From NCBI GenBank assembly GCA_014218215.1, contig CP043652.1:2542001-2606000 (forward strand): 64,000 bases of DNA, in the 5' to 3' direction. The notes under the pieces were generated by a model, which saw nothing but the letters and a program-made list of their open reading frames with translations, ran no database searches and had not been told where the DNA came from. Shown piece after piece: positions 1 to 8,899 of the stretch (its first letter is position 1; each line of letters opens with the position of its first letter). The DNA is from Geodermatophilaceae bacterium NBWT11 (GTDB taxonomy: Bacteria; Actinomycetota; Actinomycetes; Mycobacteriales; Geodermatophilaceae). Both the position numbers and the translations under genes were made by a program.

Positions 1-392
1 CCGCCGGTGGCGGCCTGTCGATGGTCTTCACCCCGGTCGACCAGGCCGGCCCCGCCCGCCGCACGGCCGTCGCCGGTGCCGCGGTCGAGCTGGTCGCGAT
101 GCACAAGGTCGAGAACGACCACGGCATCGTCTCCGAGCCGTACCACATCGGCCGGGCCGGGAAGCTCCTGCGGATCGCCAAGGCGTGCACCGCCGCGGGC
201 GCGGTGGGTGCCACCGTGGTCGGCGGGCGGCGCTGGGGTGCCGTTGCGTCAGGGACGCTTCTCGCGGCTGGCTCGCTGCTGACTCGGTTCGGCGTCTTCG
301 ACGCGGGGATGGCGTCGAGCAAGGACCCGAAGTACGTCGTCGTCCCGCAGCGGGCGCGGATGGCTGCCCGGGAAGCGGCTGCCGCGGGCTGA
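1..392 (+). CDS. C-terminal part of NrfD/PsrC-like membrane anchor subunit (5' truncated)
   Basis: The frame is open from base 3, so the gene begins before the window; about 129 residues remain. A hydrophobic stretch (GAVGATVVGGRRWGAVASGT and the following LLAAGSLLTRFGVF) is followed by a short polar tail with DPKYVVVPQR. That tail matches my recollection of the C-terminus of actinobacterial NrfD-type polysulfide/formate oxidoreductase membrane subunits, which pass electrons between quinones and a molybdoenzyme iron-sulfur subunit at the membrane. The gene ends 93 bases before the polysaccharide locus and is probably the last gene of an unrelated respiratory operon. The assignment rests only on the tail, so it is moderate. 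Confidence 0.55.
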   Translation, partial: AGGGLSMVFTPVDQAGPARRTAVAGAAVELVAMHKVENDHGIVSEPYHIGRAGKLLRIAKACTAAGAVGATVVGGRRWGAVASGTLLAAGSLLTRFGVFDAGMASSKDPKYVVVPQRARMAAREAAAAG

Positions 393-473
393 GTCGGGCT
401 CCTCCGGCACGTGCGTGGGGGTGCGCCGAGATCCCGCGTGGGTCAGCACGCCCCGCAGCGGATCCGCCCGGTC

Positions 474-479
474 TAGGTT
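474..479 (+). promoter_or_regulatory. Putative -10 element for a leaderless transcript of the first glycosyltransferase
   Basis: TAGGTT fits the actinobacterial TANNNT -10 consensus and lies 6 bases before the GTG at 486. That would place the transcription start at or next to the start codon. No purine-rich ribosome binding site is visible before the GTG, which agrees with a leaderless mRNA. No good -35 is seen. Confidence 0.4.
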
Positions 480-485
480 CACCCC

Positions 486-1337
486 GTGCAGCAACGGGTG
501 AACCAGGCTCTGGCCGCCGTACGCACGGCGCGGGCGGTGAGCCAGCACGTGGCCGGGCGCAGACCCGTGACCGGTGGAGGCGCGTCGGGTGTCGTCGTCT
601 CGCTCACCACGCACGGGCGGCGGGTCCGCGGGGTGCACCGGACCATCGAGACGATCGCGGCCGGTGTGCTCCGGCCCGACCGTCTGGTGCTCTGGCTGGA
701 CCCCGCCGACCACGCGACACCGACCGATGCCCTCCGGCGGCTCGTCGACCGTGGTCTGGAGGTCCACGAGGCCCCGGCCGAGTGGGGACCGCACAAGAAG
801 TACCTGCCCTACTGCCTGGCGCACGCTGCTGACGGTGCACTGCTGGTCACCGCCGACGACGACGTCCTCTACCCGCGTCGCTGGCTGCAGGACCTGGTGG
901 ACGCCCACAGGGCGGACCCCGCGGCGGTCTGGGCGCACCGGTCGCGGATGATGCGGCTGACCGCCGACGAGTCCGTCCTGGCGCCGTACCAGGCATGGTC
1001 GTACTCGCGCAGCTCCGGTCCGTCGTTCGCGCGGGTGCCGATCGGCATGGGCGGCGTCGCCTACCCCGCCGTCCTCCAGGCTCGGCTGGCAGAGGGGGGT
1101 GCGAGCGTGCCCGACCTGGTGCGGCGCACCGATGACCTCTGGTTGCACCGGCACGCCCTGCGGGGCGGCTTCCCGGTGGGACAGGTCCGGGAGGTGGCCG
1201 CCGACTTCCCCGTCCAGTTGGGTTCGCAGGACTCGGCCCTGTTCCGGACGAACCTGAACGGTGGGAACGACCACGTGGTGAGCCGGCTCTACGACCCCGC
1301 CGACCTCGAGCTGCTGCGGGAGCACGCCCGGGGCTGA
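486..1337 (+). CDS. Glycosyltransferase, GT-A-like
   Basis: A protein of 283 residues without a signal peptide or membrane segment, so cytoplasmic. An early beta-strand/turn, VVVSLTTHGRR at about residues 36-46, precedes TIETIAAGVLRPDRLVLWLD and an acidic ADDDVLY motif at about 123-129. DDD is the metal and nucleotide-sugar binding signature of GT-A glycosyltransferases. The later DDLWLHRHAL segment could carry the catalytic acidic residue. It probably adds one sugar to the lipid-linked repeat unit. It begins the locus and is followed by a flippase gene about 150 bases on. The GTG start follows a TANNNT box at leaderless distance. The sugar donor cannot be read from sequence. Confidence 0.75.
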   Translation: MQQRVNQALAAVRTARAVSQHVAGRRPVTGGGASGVVVSLTTHGRRVRGVHRTIETIAAGVLRPDRLVLWLDPADHATPTDALRRLVDRGLEVHEAPAEWGPHKKYLPYCLAHAADGALLVTADDDVLYPRRWLQDLVDAHRADPAAVWAHRSRMMRLTADESVLAPYQAWSYSRSSGPSFARVPIGMGGVAYPAVLQARLAEGGASVPDLVRRTDDLWLHRHALRGGFPVGQVREVAADFPVQLGSQDSALFRTNLNGGNDHVVSRLYDPADLELLREHARG

Positions 1338-1492
1338 GCTGTGGGCGGTGTCATGGGCGGTGGCGCCGTCGTCGGAGCGGTCCGGGGGTTCTGGCTGACT
1401 ACTCTCGGAGGGGAGGGCTGCCGTCGCCGGTGCCGTTCGGGGCGTCCCGTGACGGGTGCCCGCCCGACGAGGGAAGAGGCCCCGGAACCCGC

Positions 1493-2755
1493 ATGGCCCA
1501 GCTCGAGACAGCCCGCCCACCGTCGCGGAACCGCCCCCCGGTCCGGCGGGTGCTGGAGTTCTACGGGCTGACCGCCGCCACGGCTCTGGCGCCGCTGGTC
1601 GCGCTGCCGGCGATCACGTCCTCGGCCGGTGCGTCCGGGTTCGCCGCCGTCGTGCTGGGTCAGACACTGGGCGCTGCGGCGGCCGTCGTCGTCCTCATGG
1701 GCTGGGGCCTGGTGGGGGCGCACGCAGTGGCGGTCCGGCGTGACTCGCCGGTCGAGCTCCAGGAGGTCTACTGGACCAGCCTGTTCACCCGGTTGGCGGT
1801 GGCTGCGGTCGTCCTGCCCGTCGTGGGCCTGATCGCCTTCCTGGTCGCACCCAGCCACGCCGCCGTCGTGGTCCTGGCCGCCGTCGGCTCCGGGCTCGTC
1901 GGGCTCACCAGCTCCTGGTACTTCACCGGGCTCGGGCGCAGTGGCCTCGTCGCGCTGTACGAGACGCTGCCGCAGGTCGCCGTCTCCGTGCTCGGTTCGG
2001 TCGCCCTCTGGTCCGGGATGCCGCTGATCGGGTTCCCGGTGCTCACGATCGTCGCGAACGTCCTCGCCGTGGTCCTGGCGTTCGTGCGGCTGCGCGGTGA
2101 CCGGGCCACCCGCACCGTCCCGGGCCCCCGGGCGATCGGGACGTCGCTGCGAGAGCAGTCCGGCCTGATCCTCAGCTCGCTGGCTGCCTACGCCTGGACG
2201 GGGTTCTCGGTCACCCTCGTGGCCACGGTCTCCCCCGCGTCGCTGGCGCTGTTCGCCGCCCTCTACCGCGTGCAGCTGCTCGGTCGGGCACTCCTCTTCC
2301 CGTTCAAGAACGCGCTGCAGAGCTGGGTCTCCGGCGGTGCCGACGAGGACCGCCCGGCCCGCACCCGCACCGCCGTGCTGGTCACCGTGGCCGCGGGGGT
2401 GCTGGTCGCCGTCGGGATGGCGGTCCTGACGCCGCTGTTGGACGGGGTCGTGTTCTCCGGGACCATCGAGGTCGGGTTCGGGCAGGCCTCGGCCATGGCC
2501 GTCTCCCTGGTCGTGGTGTCGATGTCGCTGGCGTTCTCGGCCTACGTGCTCGTTCCCGGGGGGCTGACCAGGATCATCGTCACGAGCACCGTGGCAGGTG
2601 CAGTCGTGGGCGTCCCGCTGCTCTTGGCTGGAGCGAACTGGGCAGGGGCGGTGGGGGCGAGCCTGGCCATCCTGCTCACCGAGCTCGTCGTGCTCGGCAG
2701 CGCCTTCGTCCTGTGGAAGCTGAAGCGGCGCCGGTTCACGGGGCCGGCGAGTTGA
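1493..2755 (+). CDS. Wzx-type polysaccharide flippase (MOP superfamily)
   Basis: A polytopic membrane protein of about 420 residues with repeated 20-residue hydrophobic blocks. The order of segments resembles the polysaccharide transport branch of the MATE/MOP superfamily, which flips undecaprenyl-linked repeat units across the plasma membrane. The frame stays open to a GTG at 1430, but ATG 1493 is preferred because GGGAAGAGG lies upstream and translation from there gives a short polar N-terminus before the first helix. Its 3' end overlaps the convergent membrane gene at 2736 by 20 bases. It is one of three flippase-like genes in the locus, which suggests more than one polymer. Confidence 0.8.
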   Translation: MAQLETARPPSRNRPPVRRVLEFYGLTAATALAPLVALPAITSSAGASGFAAVVLGQTLGAAAAVVVLMGWGLVGAHAVAVRRDSPVELQEVYWTSLFTRLAVAAVVLPVVGLIAFLVAPSHAAVVVLAAVGSGLVGLTSSWYFTGLGRSGLVALYETLPQVAVSVLGSVALWSGMPLIGFPVLTIVANVLAVVLAFVRLRGDRATRTVPGPRAIGTSLREQSGLILSSLAAYAWTGFSVTLVATVSPASLALFAALYRVQLLGRALLFPFKNALQSWVSGGADEDRPARTRTAVLVTVAAGVLVAVGMAVLTPLLDGVVFSGTIEVGFGQASAMAVSLVVVSMSLAFSAYVLVPGGLTRIIVTSTVAGAVVGVPLLLAGANWAGAVGASLAILLTELVVLGSAFVLWKLKRRRFTGPAS

Positions 2756-3443
2756 GCCGGCCGTTCCCGTCCGCGCGGACGCCGGGGTCAGGGTGCCGTT
2801 CCCGCATCGCTGCCACCACGACGAGCATCGCCACAAGGAACGACGCGCTGCCCAGCATCTCGAGGAGCTCCTCGGGGATCATCATCGCCGAGTACCCCGT
2901 CCGCTGGACGTCGCCGTCCCACTGCAGGAACTCGAGCACCTGGGAGACCACCCAGCAGACGGCACCGAGCACCCAGGTGCCCCGGAACGCGGGGATCGCC
3001 CAGTACCGGCGCAGGGCGAGGAGGAAGCAGACACCGGCCACAGCGAAGGCGGGGAGGTAGAGCACCTGCCAGTCGACCCCGGTCGTCGCTTCCAGGGTCT
3101 CGTGGAGCGCCGTGACCTCGTCGACGGCCATGAAGCACAGCAGGACCCCGACAGGGAGCACGGCCCGCCCGGAACGGTCTCGTCGCCAGACCCCCACGGT
3201 CGAGGTGCCGGCAGCCAGGAGCAGCAGGGCGGAGAAGACCGCAGCCCCACGCAGCTCAGCATCGAGCTCGAACCACTGGGCGGCGGCCACGTCGAGCCTC
3301 GCCAGGAACCCCGTGATCGCGAAGAGCGTGATGAGAGCCAGACAGACCACTGCCACGAGCACCGGCGGCCGGGGTGCCTCCATGGCCAAGGCCCCTGCTC
3401 GCCGGATGGTCGAGTACCGGGACGTGGGCGTGCCCAGCGACAT
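2736..3443 (-). CDS. Membrane protein of unknown function (EE-motif family, member 1)
   Basis: A protein of 235 residues with about six predicted membrane helices. Two polar motifs lie within helices: MAVDEVTALHETLEATTG near residue 105 and MIPEELLEMLGSASFLVAML near 195. The genes at 47659 and 50174 share this layout, with a His/Glu motif after helix 3 and a paired-Glu motif (EE..E) opening the last helix. I judge the three to be diverged paralogues. Buried acidic and histidine residues could mean ligand, metal or proton binding, but no function is claimed. ATG 3443 follows GAGAGG at good spacing. The upstream region carries a copy of the locus-wide palindrome (3467-3481). Confidence 0.7.
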   Translation of the reverse strand: MSLGTPTSRYSTIRRAGALAMEAPRPPVLVAVVCLALITLFAITGFLARLDVAAAQWFELDAELRGAAVFSALLLLAAGTSTVGVWRRDRSGRAVLPVGVLLCFMAVDEVTALHETLEATTGVDWQVLYLPAFAVAGVCFLLALRRYWAIPAFRGTWVLGAVCWVVSQVLEFLQWDGDVQRTGYSAMMIPEELLEMLGSASFLVAMLVVVAAMRERHPDPGVRADGNGRLNSPAP

Positions 3444-3466
3444 GACACCTCTCTCGGTCCAGGCTC

Positions 3467-3481
3467 GGCACTCGGCGTGAG
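3467..3481 (-). promoter_or_regulatory. Locus palindrome, copy 1
   Basis: GGCACTCGGCGTGAG matches the reverse complement of GTCACGCAGAGTGAC at 12 of 15 positions. It lies 24 bases upstream of the start codon of the minus-strand gene 2736. Confidence 0.4.
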
Positions 3482-3497
3482 TGAGGGCGCTCGCCTG

Positions 3498-3538
3498 GTG
3501 AACGCCCGATCAGGTGAACTGTTGGTCGGTTGTTCACC
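3498..3538. repeat. GGTGAAC direct repeats with inverted GTTCACC
   Basis: GGTGAAC occurs at 3498-3504 and 3513-3519 (15-base period), and its reverse complement GTTCACC at 3532-3538. The spacing would put the first two copies roughly on one helix face apart by about one and a half turns. This is a plausible operator cluster for the divergent promoters. Confidence 0.45.
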
Positions 3539-3799
3539 CGCTGTCAAGCTGGGTCGGCGCGCAGGTGCGTCGATGCCCCCTGACCCCGGTCTGCGCCGGC
3601 CACGTCCGTGCCCGACCACCCTCGGGGCGGCGGGAGCAGGGGCCTCCTGCGGCGGGCAGTTCGGCTGTCGGCCGCCGTGCGACCGGTGTCACTCCATAGT
3701 GCACCCCGGGTGGGGGACACTGAGGGTGATGATGATGCGTCAGTCAGTTGCGAGACCGTCCCGCTCCGGGTGGTCGGGAGACCGCAGGGGTGCGCTGTC

Positions 3800-4951
3800 G
3801 TGATCGCCGTGGAGGACGCCTCGGACGCGGCCGTACGCCACGCTCGGCTGCGCGTGCTGTTCGCGAGCCACACCCCGGAGAGCGGGGTCTTCCGGGTGGG
3901 CAGCCACCACCTGTCGCGGGAGTTCGCCCGGCAGGGGATGCAGGTCGGGCACATGTCCACTCCGCTGTCCCCGGTGAAGTTCCTGGGCCTCGGGAACCGG
4001 ATCGGCCTCCGTTCGCGGTTGTCGGCGACGCTCAGCGGCCCCACTGCGGACGCCGACGGGCGCATGTCCTCGGTCCCCTTCACCACGTTGCCGGTGCAGT
4101 TGACCGCTGGGTGGCCGGTCAACCTGGCGCTGCACACGGCCGTGCCGAGCCTCCGTAGGACGATCCGGGCGTCGGGTCTGGAGCGCCCGGACTTCCTGCT
4201 GATGGACCAGCCGATGTTCGCCGGCCTCGGTGCCATGGTGGGTGCCCGGACGACGGTCTACCGCCCGACCGACGTCTACACCGGTGAGCGCATGCGGGCG
4301 GCACAGGATCGTGCGCTCGCCGAGTCGGACGCCGTCGTCGCCACGTCGCAGGAGGTGCTCGACCGGCTGCCCTCCCGTGCTCGGGACCTGCCCAGCCTGG
4401 TGCTGCCGAACGGGGTGGACGCACCGTTCTTCCGTGGCGGACGAGCCAGGACCGTCGCCGAGGACGCCGTCGTCTACGTGGGCGCTCTGGACGACCGGCT
4501 GGACTGGGCCTGGTTGCGCGACCTGGCGAGATTGCGGCCACACGTGCGGTTCGACCTCTTCGGCCCTCCGCCGCCCGTCCGGCCCGACGGTCTGGGGGAG
4601 AACGTCCGGCTGCGCGGGGCGATCGACTACGCCCGGGTGCCGGCCGCCCTGGCTGGGTACCGGACCGCGTTGATGCCCTTCACCCCCGGGGTCACCAACA
4701 GCGGACGCAGCCCGATGAAGCTCTACGAGTACCTCGCTGCTGGACTCCGGGTGCTGGCCACCCCGCACTTCGCCGGCAGCAGCACCCCACCGCCGGGTGT
4801 GTTCGTGGCGGCGGATGCGAGCGCCGCTGCCGGCATCCTCCCCGGTCTGCTCGTGGCCGACGACCGCAACGAGGCCGGAGCCGAGGTGGCGGACGACCGC
4901 GACTGGAGCCACCGGTCGACGACGCTGTTGGACTTCCTGCTCACGCTGTGA
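3800..4951 (+). CDS. Glycosyltransferase, GT-B fold, TuaH-like
   Basis: About 383 residues with GT-B organisation. The N-terminal Rossmann strand LRVLFASHTPESGVF is followed by LLMDQPMFAGL and VYRPTDVY. The C-terminal domain has VYVGALDDRLDW, RLRGAIDYARVP and PMKLYEYLAAG, where the KLYEYLA block matches the nucleotide-sugar binding loop of the teichuronic-acid glycosyltransferase TuaH group. It probably adds a sugar to the lipid-linked intermediate on the cytoplasmic face. The frame is open to 3608, but GTG 3800 is chosen because AGGGG lies just upstream and conserved sequence starts shortly after it. The next gene, a beta-helix protein, is 126 bases downstream. Confidence 0.75.
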   Translation: MIAVEDASDAAVRHARLRVLFASHTPESGVFRVGSHHLSREFARQGMQVGHMSTPLSPVKFLGLGNRIGLRSRLSATLSGPTADADGRMSSVPFTTLPVQLTAGWPVNLALHTAVPSLRRTIRASGLERPDFLLMDQPMFAGLGAMVGARTTVYRPTDVYTGERMRAAQDRALAESDAVVATSQEVLDRLPSRARDLPSLVLPNGVDAPFFRGGRARTVAEDAVVYVGALDDRLDWAWLRDLARLRPHVRFDLFGPPPPVRPDGLGENVRLRGAIDYARVPAALAGYRTALMPFTPGVTNSGRSPMKLYEYLAAGLRVLATPHFAGSSTPPPGVFVAADASAAAGILPGLLVADDRNEAGAEVADDRDWSHRSTTLLDFLLTL

Positions 4952-4989
4952 CGTCTGGAGGCCCCACCCGTCGCCCCTTCGGGTGAGGA

Positions 4990-5008
4990 GGGGGCGCCTT
5001 CGGCCCCC
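4990..5008 (+). terminator. Possible hairpin terminator after glycosyltransferase 3800
   Basis: GGGGGC, a 7-base loop, then GCCCCC. There is no T-tract, as is common in high-GC genomes. A weaker CACCC...GGGTG hairpin precedes it. Confidence 0.35.
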
Positions 5009-5077
5009 AGCACCTCCAGTCCCACCGCTCCCACGTCGATGGGCACTCGAGAACACTCGAGTCCCAGGGAGCGCGTC

Positions 5078-6661
5078 GTGCACACAGATCAGACACCGTC
5101 GAACGTCGCCGGTCGGCGACGCCGACGGATCTTGATCGGGGCCACCCTCGTGGTGCTCGTCGGGGCCGGTGTCCCGAGCCTGACCTCGTCGCAGACCAGG
5201 CTGCCCGAGACCGGCGTCGTGTCGATGCCACCGTCCAGCCCGGCCGTGGCCCAGCCGTACCCGGTGGCGACCCAGGCCCGCGGGCAGGTCCCCGGCGACC
5301 CGGCCGGTGCCGGGACGTCGTCGACGACGCAGGCGCCGCCGACCACCGTCGAGGTCCCGGTCCCCGCCGCCGTGCCCACGCCCGTTGTGCCCGTCACCGT
5401 CCCGACGGCCGCACAGCCGGCGCCTGCACCGGCTCCGGCCCCCGACCCGGTGCCGGCGCCCGCCCCGGAGCAGCCGGTCGTCGTGGACCCGGTCGTCGTC
5501 GACCCGGGCACGCCCCCGGTCTCCGGCGACCCCACGACCGAGCCCGCACCGCCGTACGAGGGCGGTGACACCGACGCCGCCGTCCGGCTGTACTCGGTGA
5601 CGGAGTTCGGTGCCGTCGGCAACGGCGTCACCGACGACACCGCCGCCCTGCAGCGGGCCTTCGACGCAGCACGGGACGGCGACGTCGTCGTCATCCCCGA
5701 GGGCCGGACCTTCGTCCAGGCCGACGTCCTCACGGTGCGCCGGGACGGCATCACGATCACCGGCGGCGGCACCGTGCTCGCCACCCGTGAGGCCCGCTCG
5801 TCCTTCGTCCTGGCCGCCGACCGGGTGACCCTGGACGATGTGACGCTGCGCATCTCCGGGACCTCGAAGCGCTGGGACGCCTACGAGCAGCAGCGCCTGC
5901 GCATTGCCGGGCACACCGGGATCACCGTCCGGGACGTCGCGGTCGTCGGCTCGGCAGCCGCAGGCATGTACATCGGCAACGGGACGTCGAACTTCCTCAT
6001 CGAGCGGGTCGACGTCTCCAACACCCGCGCCGACGGGATCCACATGACCCAGGGCGCTCGGGACGGGCGGGTCGTGGCTCCCTACGTGCACAACGTCGGC
6101 GACGACGGCGTCGCCGTCGTGTCCTATCGAGGTGACGGGGCCCCTTGTACGCGCATCGAGGTGGTCTCTCCCCGGGTGGACGGCACGAGCGGCGGCCGTG
6201 GGATGTCCGTCGTGGGGGGCACGGACATCACCTGGCTGGACGTCGACGTCCGCAACACCTACGCGTCGGCCCTCTTCATCGCGGCGGAGGGCAACTGGGG
6301 CACCACGGGCGTGGCCCGGGTGCGGGTGCTCGGAGGGACCGTGGTGAACGCCAACGCCGACACCACGATCGACCACGGGTCGGTCATGCTCTACAACGGC
6401 ACCAGTGACCTGGCTGTGGAGGACGTGGTCATCTCCGACATCAACGTCTCCGGGTACCGCGGCACGATGAGCCGGGTGCTCGGTCTCATCGCCAACACCC
6501 CCGCCGGCGTGATCCGGAACATCTCCCTGCAGTCCATCACGATCACCGGTGACAGCCGGCCGGCCGCCCTCGTGGTCAACCAGCCGACGAGCCAGTTCGG
6601 GATGGCGGGCGTGACGCGCAACGGTGGCGGACTCCGACAGTCCGGGGGCTACTTCCGCTGA
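5078..6661 (+). CDS. Membrane-anchored or secreted right-handed beta-helix protein (pectate-lyase-3 superfamily), paralogue A
   Basis: About 527 residues. After a basic RRRRRI patch comes one hydrophobic segment (about residues 18-35), a signal peptide or anchor. A low-complexity Pro/Ala/Val linker (about 60-165) spaces out a C-terminal beta-helix. The helix starts with VTEFGAVGNGVTDDTAALQ, the typical entry motif of pectate-lyase-3/GH28-like folds, and continues as short repeats. The motif RWDAYEQQRLR and the block VSNTRADGIHMTQG are shared with the protein at 14213. The extracytoplasmic role is probably binding, cleaving or epimerising a polysaccharide; the catalytic residues are not identifiable to me. 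GTG 5078 has CAGGGAG 7 bases upstream. Confidence 0.75.
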   Translation: MHTDQTPSNVAGRRRRRILIGATLVVLVGAGVPSLTSSQTRLPETGVVSMPPSSPAVAQPYPVATQARGQVPGDPAGAGTSSTTQAPPTTVEVPVPAAVPTPVVPVTVPTAAQPAPAPAPAPDPVPAPAPEQPVVVDPVVVDPGTPPVSGDPTTEPAPPYEGGDTDAAVRLYSVTEFGAVGNGVTDDTAALQRAFDAARDGDVVVIPEGRTFVQADVLTVRRDGITITGGGTVLATREARSSFVLAADRVTLDDVTLRISGTSKRWDAYEQQRLRIAGHTGITVRDVAVVGSAAAGMYIGNGTSNFLIERVDVSNTRADGIHMTQGARDGRVVAPYVHNVGDDGVAVVSYRGDGAPCTRIEVVSPRVDGTSGGRGMSVVGGTDITWLDVDVRNTYASALFIAAEGNWGTTGVARVRVLGGTVVNANADTTIDHGSVMLYNGTSDLAVEDVVISDINVSGYRGTMSRVLGLIANTPAGVIRNISLQSITITGDSRPAALVVNQPTSQFGMAGVTRNGGGLRQSGGYFR

Positions 6662-6755
6662 CCGGGGCGGCGCATGGGATCCTCGTCCACGGTCCGGCGG
6701 GACGCGATGGGCCCGGCTGGGTCCATTCCGCTGGGCCGACGAGGAGGACGCAGCC

Positions 6756-7907
6756 GTGGCGGCAGACCCGCAGACCGACCCGCTCGAGGCAGGTGGGCCC
6801 GCAGCGCCGCGGATCACCCTGGTCCACGAACGCTTCACCGAGTTCGCCGGCTCCGAGGCCGTGGTCGAGCAGCTGGCCCGCCTGTGGCCGCAGGCCCCCG
6901 TCCTGGCCCCGGTCGGGATCCCCGGTGTCATGCCGGCCGACCTCGAGCCACGGGTGCAGACGACGGCGTTGAGCCGCCTGCTGCGGGGGGACTCCTACGC
7001 GCACCTCCTCCCGGCGCTCCCGGTTGCCGTGCGCCGGCTGCACGTGCCGCCCTCGGACGTCGTCGTGGCGTCCCACCACGCCTTCGCCAACCAGGTCGTG
7101 CACGCCACCGATGCCCCCGTCGTCTCCTACGTGCACTCCCCGGCCCGCTGGGTCTGGGACCCCTCCATGCGGGACGGCGAGGTGGGCGGCCGGGCCGGTG
7201 CACTGGCCCTGGGGCTCTTCGCCGCCGCCTACCGCCCGGTCGACGTCAAGGCCGCGGCGCGGGTGCACACCCTGGTCGCGAACTCCGAGGCGGTCGCCCA
7301 GCGCATCCGCGACTGGTGGCAGCGCGACGCCGTCGTCGTGCACCCGCCGGTGGACACCGAGGCCTACACGCCGGACCCGAGCATCCCGCGGGAGGACTTC
7401 TTCCTCCTCGCCGGCCGGCTCGTCCCCTACAAGCGCCCCGATCTGGCGGTGCGCGCCGCTGCCGCGGCGGGTGTGCCGTTGGTGGTCGCCGGCGACGGCC
7501 GGGCCCGTGCCGAGGTCGAGGCCCTGGCCGGCCCGAACACCACGTTCGTCGGCCGGGTGAGCGACGAGGGGCTGCTGGACCTGTACCGCCGGTGCGCCGC
7601 CCTGCTCATGCCCGGCGTCGAGGACTTCGGCATCGTGCCGGTCGAGGCGCAGGCCTGCGGAGCGCCCGTCATCGCCGTCGACGCCGGTGGGGCCCGGGAC
7701 TCCGTCGTCCCCGGGGTCACCGGCGAGCTCGTGCCCCAGCAGTCGACGCTCGCGGCCGAGGTCGACGTCTGGGCGGAAGCGCTGCGGGACTTCCAGCCCT
7801 CCCGTTACGAGGCGACGGGCGTGCGCGCCCACGCCGAGGGGTTCTCGCGGGCGCACTTCCGCGCGGCCATGGACGCCGTCGTGCAGGGCGTGCTCGCCGG
7901 ACGGTGA
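6756..7907 (+). CDS. Glycosyltransferase family 4 (WbaZ-like)
   Basis: About 383 residues with GT-B fold. The N-terminal ITLVHERFTEFAGSEAVVEQ, VVASHHAFANQVVH and VSYVHSPARWVWDP match the mannosyltransferase-like WbaZ/GT4 group. The C-terminal domain has FFLLAGRLVPYKRPDLAV, VVAGDGRARAEVE and the E-x7-E donor-binding region PGVEDFGIVPVEAQACGAP. It probably transfers a hexose such as mannose from a GDP-sugar; the donor is an inference. The frame runs to 6624 and would overlap the previous gene, but GTG 6756 has GAGGAGGA about 8 bases upstream and is chosen. Confidence 0.85.
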   Translation: MAADPQTDPLEAGGPAAPRITLVHERFTEFAGSEAVVEQLARLWPQAPVLAPVGIPGVMPADLEPRVQTTALSRLLRGDSYAHLLPALPVAVRRLHVPPSDVVVASHHAFANQVVHATDAPVVSYVHSPARWVWDPSMRDGEVGGRAGALALGLFAAAYRPVDVKAAARVHTLVANSEAVAQRIRDWWQRDAVVVHPPVDTEAYTPDPSIPREDFFLLAGRLVPYKRPDLAVRAAAAAGVPLVVAGDGRARAEVEALAGPNTTFVGRVSDEGLLDLYRRCAALLMPGVEDFGIVPVEAQACGAPVIAVDAGGARDSVVPGVTGELVPQQSTLAAEVDVWAEALRDFQPSRYEATGVRAHAEGFSRAHFRAAMDAVVQGVLAGR

Positions 7908-7973
7908 CCCTCCGGCGTCACCCGTTGGGAGGTCGGGAGCACCGAGACGGTTTCGTAGACGGCTGCTGAGCTC

Positions 7974-7979
7974 TATCTT
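7974..7979 (+). promoter_or_regulatory. Putative -10 element upstream of methyltransferase 8063
   Basis: TATCTT (TANNNT) lies in the AT-richer part of the 155-base gap, with a weak TTTCGT 17 bases upstream as a possible -35. A diverged GTGAC-N5-GTCAC palindrome follows at 8035-8049. Confidence 0.35.
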
Positions 7980-8062
7980 CGCCTTTCGAGACCGGGCCGA
8001 CTCCTCCTCCGTCTGGGGACGGGAGCAGTACCCGGTGACTGAGGGTCACGAGGAGAGCACGC

Positions 8063-8893
8063 ATGGACGACCTGACCGCTGCCTGGGACCAGCGGGTGGA
8101 GACCCTCGACCCGGTCGGGCACGCGACGCCGGTGGTCGCCGGGGCCGACCTGCGCAGCTACCTGGCACCGCGGACCGGCGCCGGTGCGGTCGTCCCCACC
8201 AGTTCGCTCGTCGGTCGCGCCCGCCGGGTCCTCGGGCCCCGCCAGCGTGCAGCCGTCAAGATCGCCGGGACCCGCATGATGGCCCCGCGGTCGGTCCGCA
8301 GGTTCCGGTCCCTGCTGGCCGGTGGCGAGCCGTTGCTGCTCAACCTGGGCAGCGGCACCTACAACGCCCCCGGCTGGGTCAACGTCGACCTCTGGGGGCT
8401 GCACCGCTCGTGGGGCGTCGACCCCGACGTCATCTGGGACCTCCGCCGCCCACTGCCGCTGCCCGACGGGTCGGTGCGAGGGGTCTTCCTCGAACACGTC
8501 CTGGAGCACCTGCCCGCCCCCGTGGGCCTGGCCGCGACCGACCAGGCCTTCCGTCTGCTCGAGCCCGGCGGCGTCCTGCGCATCTCGGTCCCGGACTTCG
8601 GCAGGTACGCCCTCACCTACGCCGACCGCGTGCGGGGCCTGCGTTCCGGCACCGATCTCATCGCCAGCGAACGCCCGGGCCGGCCCACGGAGCTGCTGGC
8701 CGTCGCCGAGGTGGTCTACGACCACGGTCACGTCTCCGTCTGGGACGCCGAGACCCTCATCGCGCTGATGCGGGCTGCCGGCTTCGTCGACGTGCACGAG
8801 TGCAGCTTCGGGTCGGGGGCCGTGCAGCCCGTACCCGACTCTCCCGCCCGGCGCGGCGAGAGCCTCTACGTCGAGGGCACCCGGCCCGCCTGA
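8063..8893 (+). CDS. SAM-dependent methyltransferase (class I)
   Basis: A soluble protein of 276 residues. Motif I is LLLNLGSGTYNAPGWVNVD at about 92-110, where the Gly-rich loop and the terminal Asp bind S-adenosylmethionine. FLEHVLEHLPAP (about 145) and LEPGGVLRISVPDFG (about 170) are motifs II and III of the Methyltransf_11 type. The first 85 residues carry no recognisable domain. It probably O-methylates a sugar in the repeat unit or a chain end; the acceptor is unknown. ATG 8063 is preceded by GAGGAGAG. The gene converges with the glycosyltransferase at 8900, with 6 bases between stops. Confidence 0.8.
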   Translation: MDDLTAAWDQRVETLDPVGHATPVVAGADLRSYLAPRTGAGAVVPTSSLVGRARRVLGPRQRAAVKIAGTRMMAPRSVRRFRSLLAGGEPLLLNLGSGTYNAPGWVNVDLWGLHRSWGVDPDVIWDLRRPLPLPDGSVRGVFLEHVLEHLPAPVGLAATDQAFRLLEPGGVLRISVPDFGRYALTYADRVRGLRSGTDLIASERPGRPTELLAVAEVVYDHGHVSVWDAETLIALMRAAGFVDVHECSFGSGAVQPVPDSPARRGESLYVEGTRPA

Positions 8894-8899
8894 ACCGCC

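Larger units (their letters stand above)
3444..3799. promoter_or_regulatory. Divergent intergenic region between membrane protein 2736 and glycosyltransferase 3800
   Basis: A 356-base non-coding stretch between divergent genes. It contains one copy of the locus palindrome (3467-3481), two direct GGTGAAC repeats (3498-3504, 3513-3519) with an inverted GTTCACC (3532-3538), and a short hyphenated palindrome CACTCCATAGTG (3690-3701) that includes a -10-like CATAGT. The number of short repeats suggests regulator binding at both promoters. Confidence 0.5.

Noticed and set aside
249-1520. A minus-strand frame of about 420 codons over the first glycosyltransferase
   Set aside because: Antisense to a well-supported GT; composition is shadow-like.
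3740-6931. A minus-strand open frame of about 1060 codons across glycosyltransferase, beta-helix and other genes
   Set aside because: Arg/Gly/His-rich composition and antisense position to genes with clear domains; a typical high-GC shadow.
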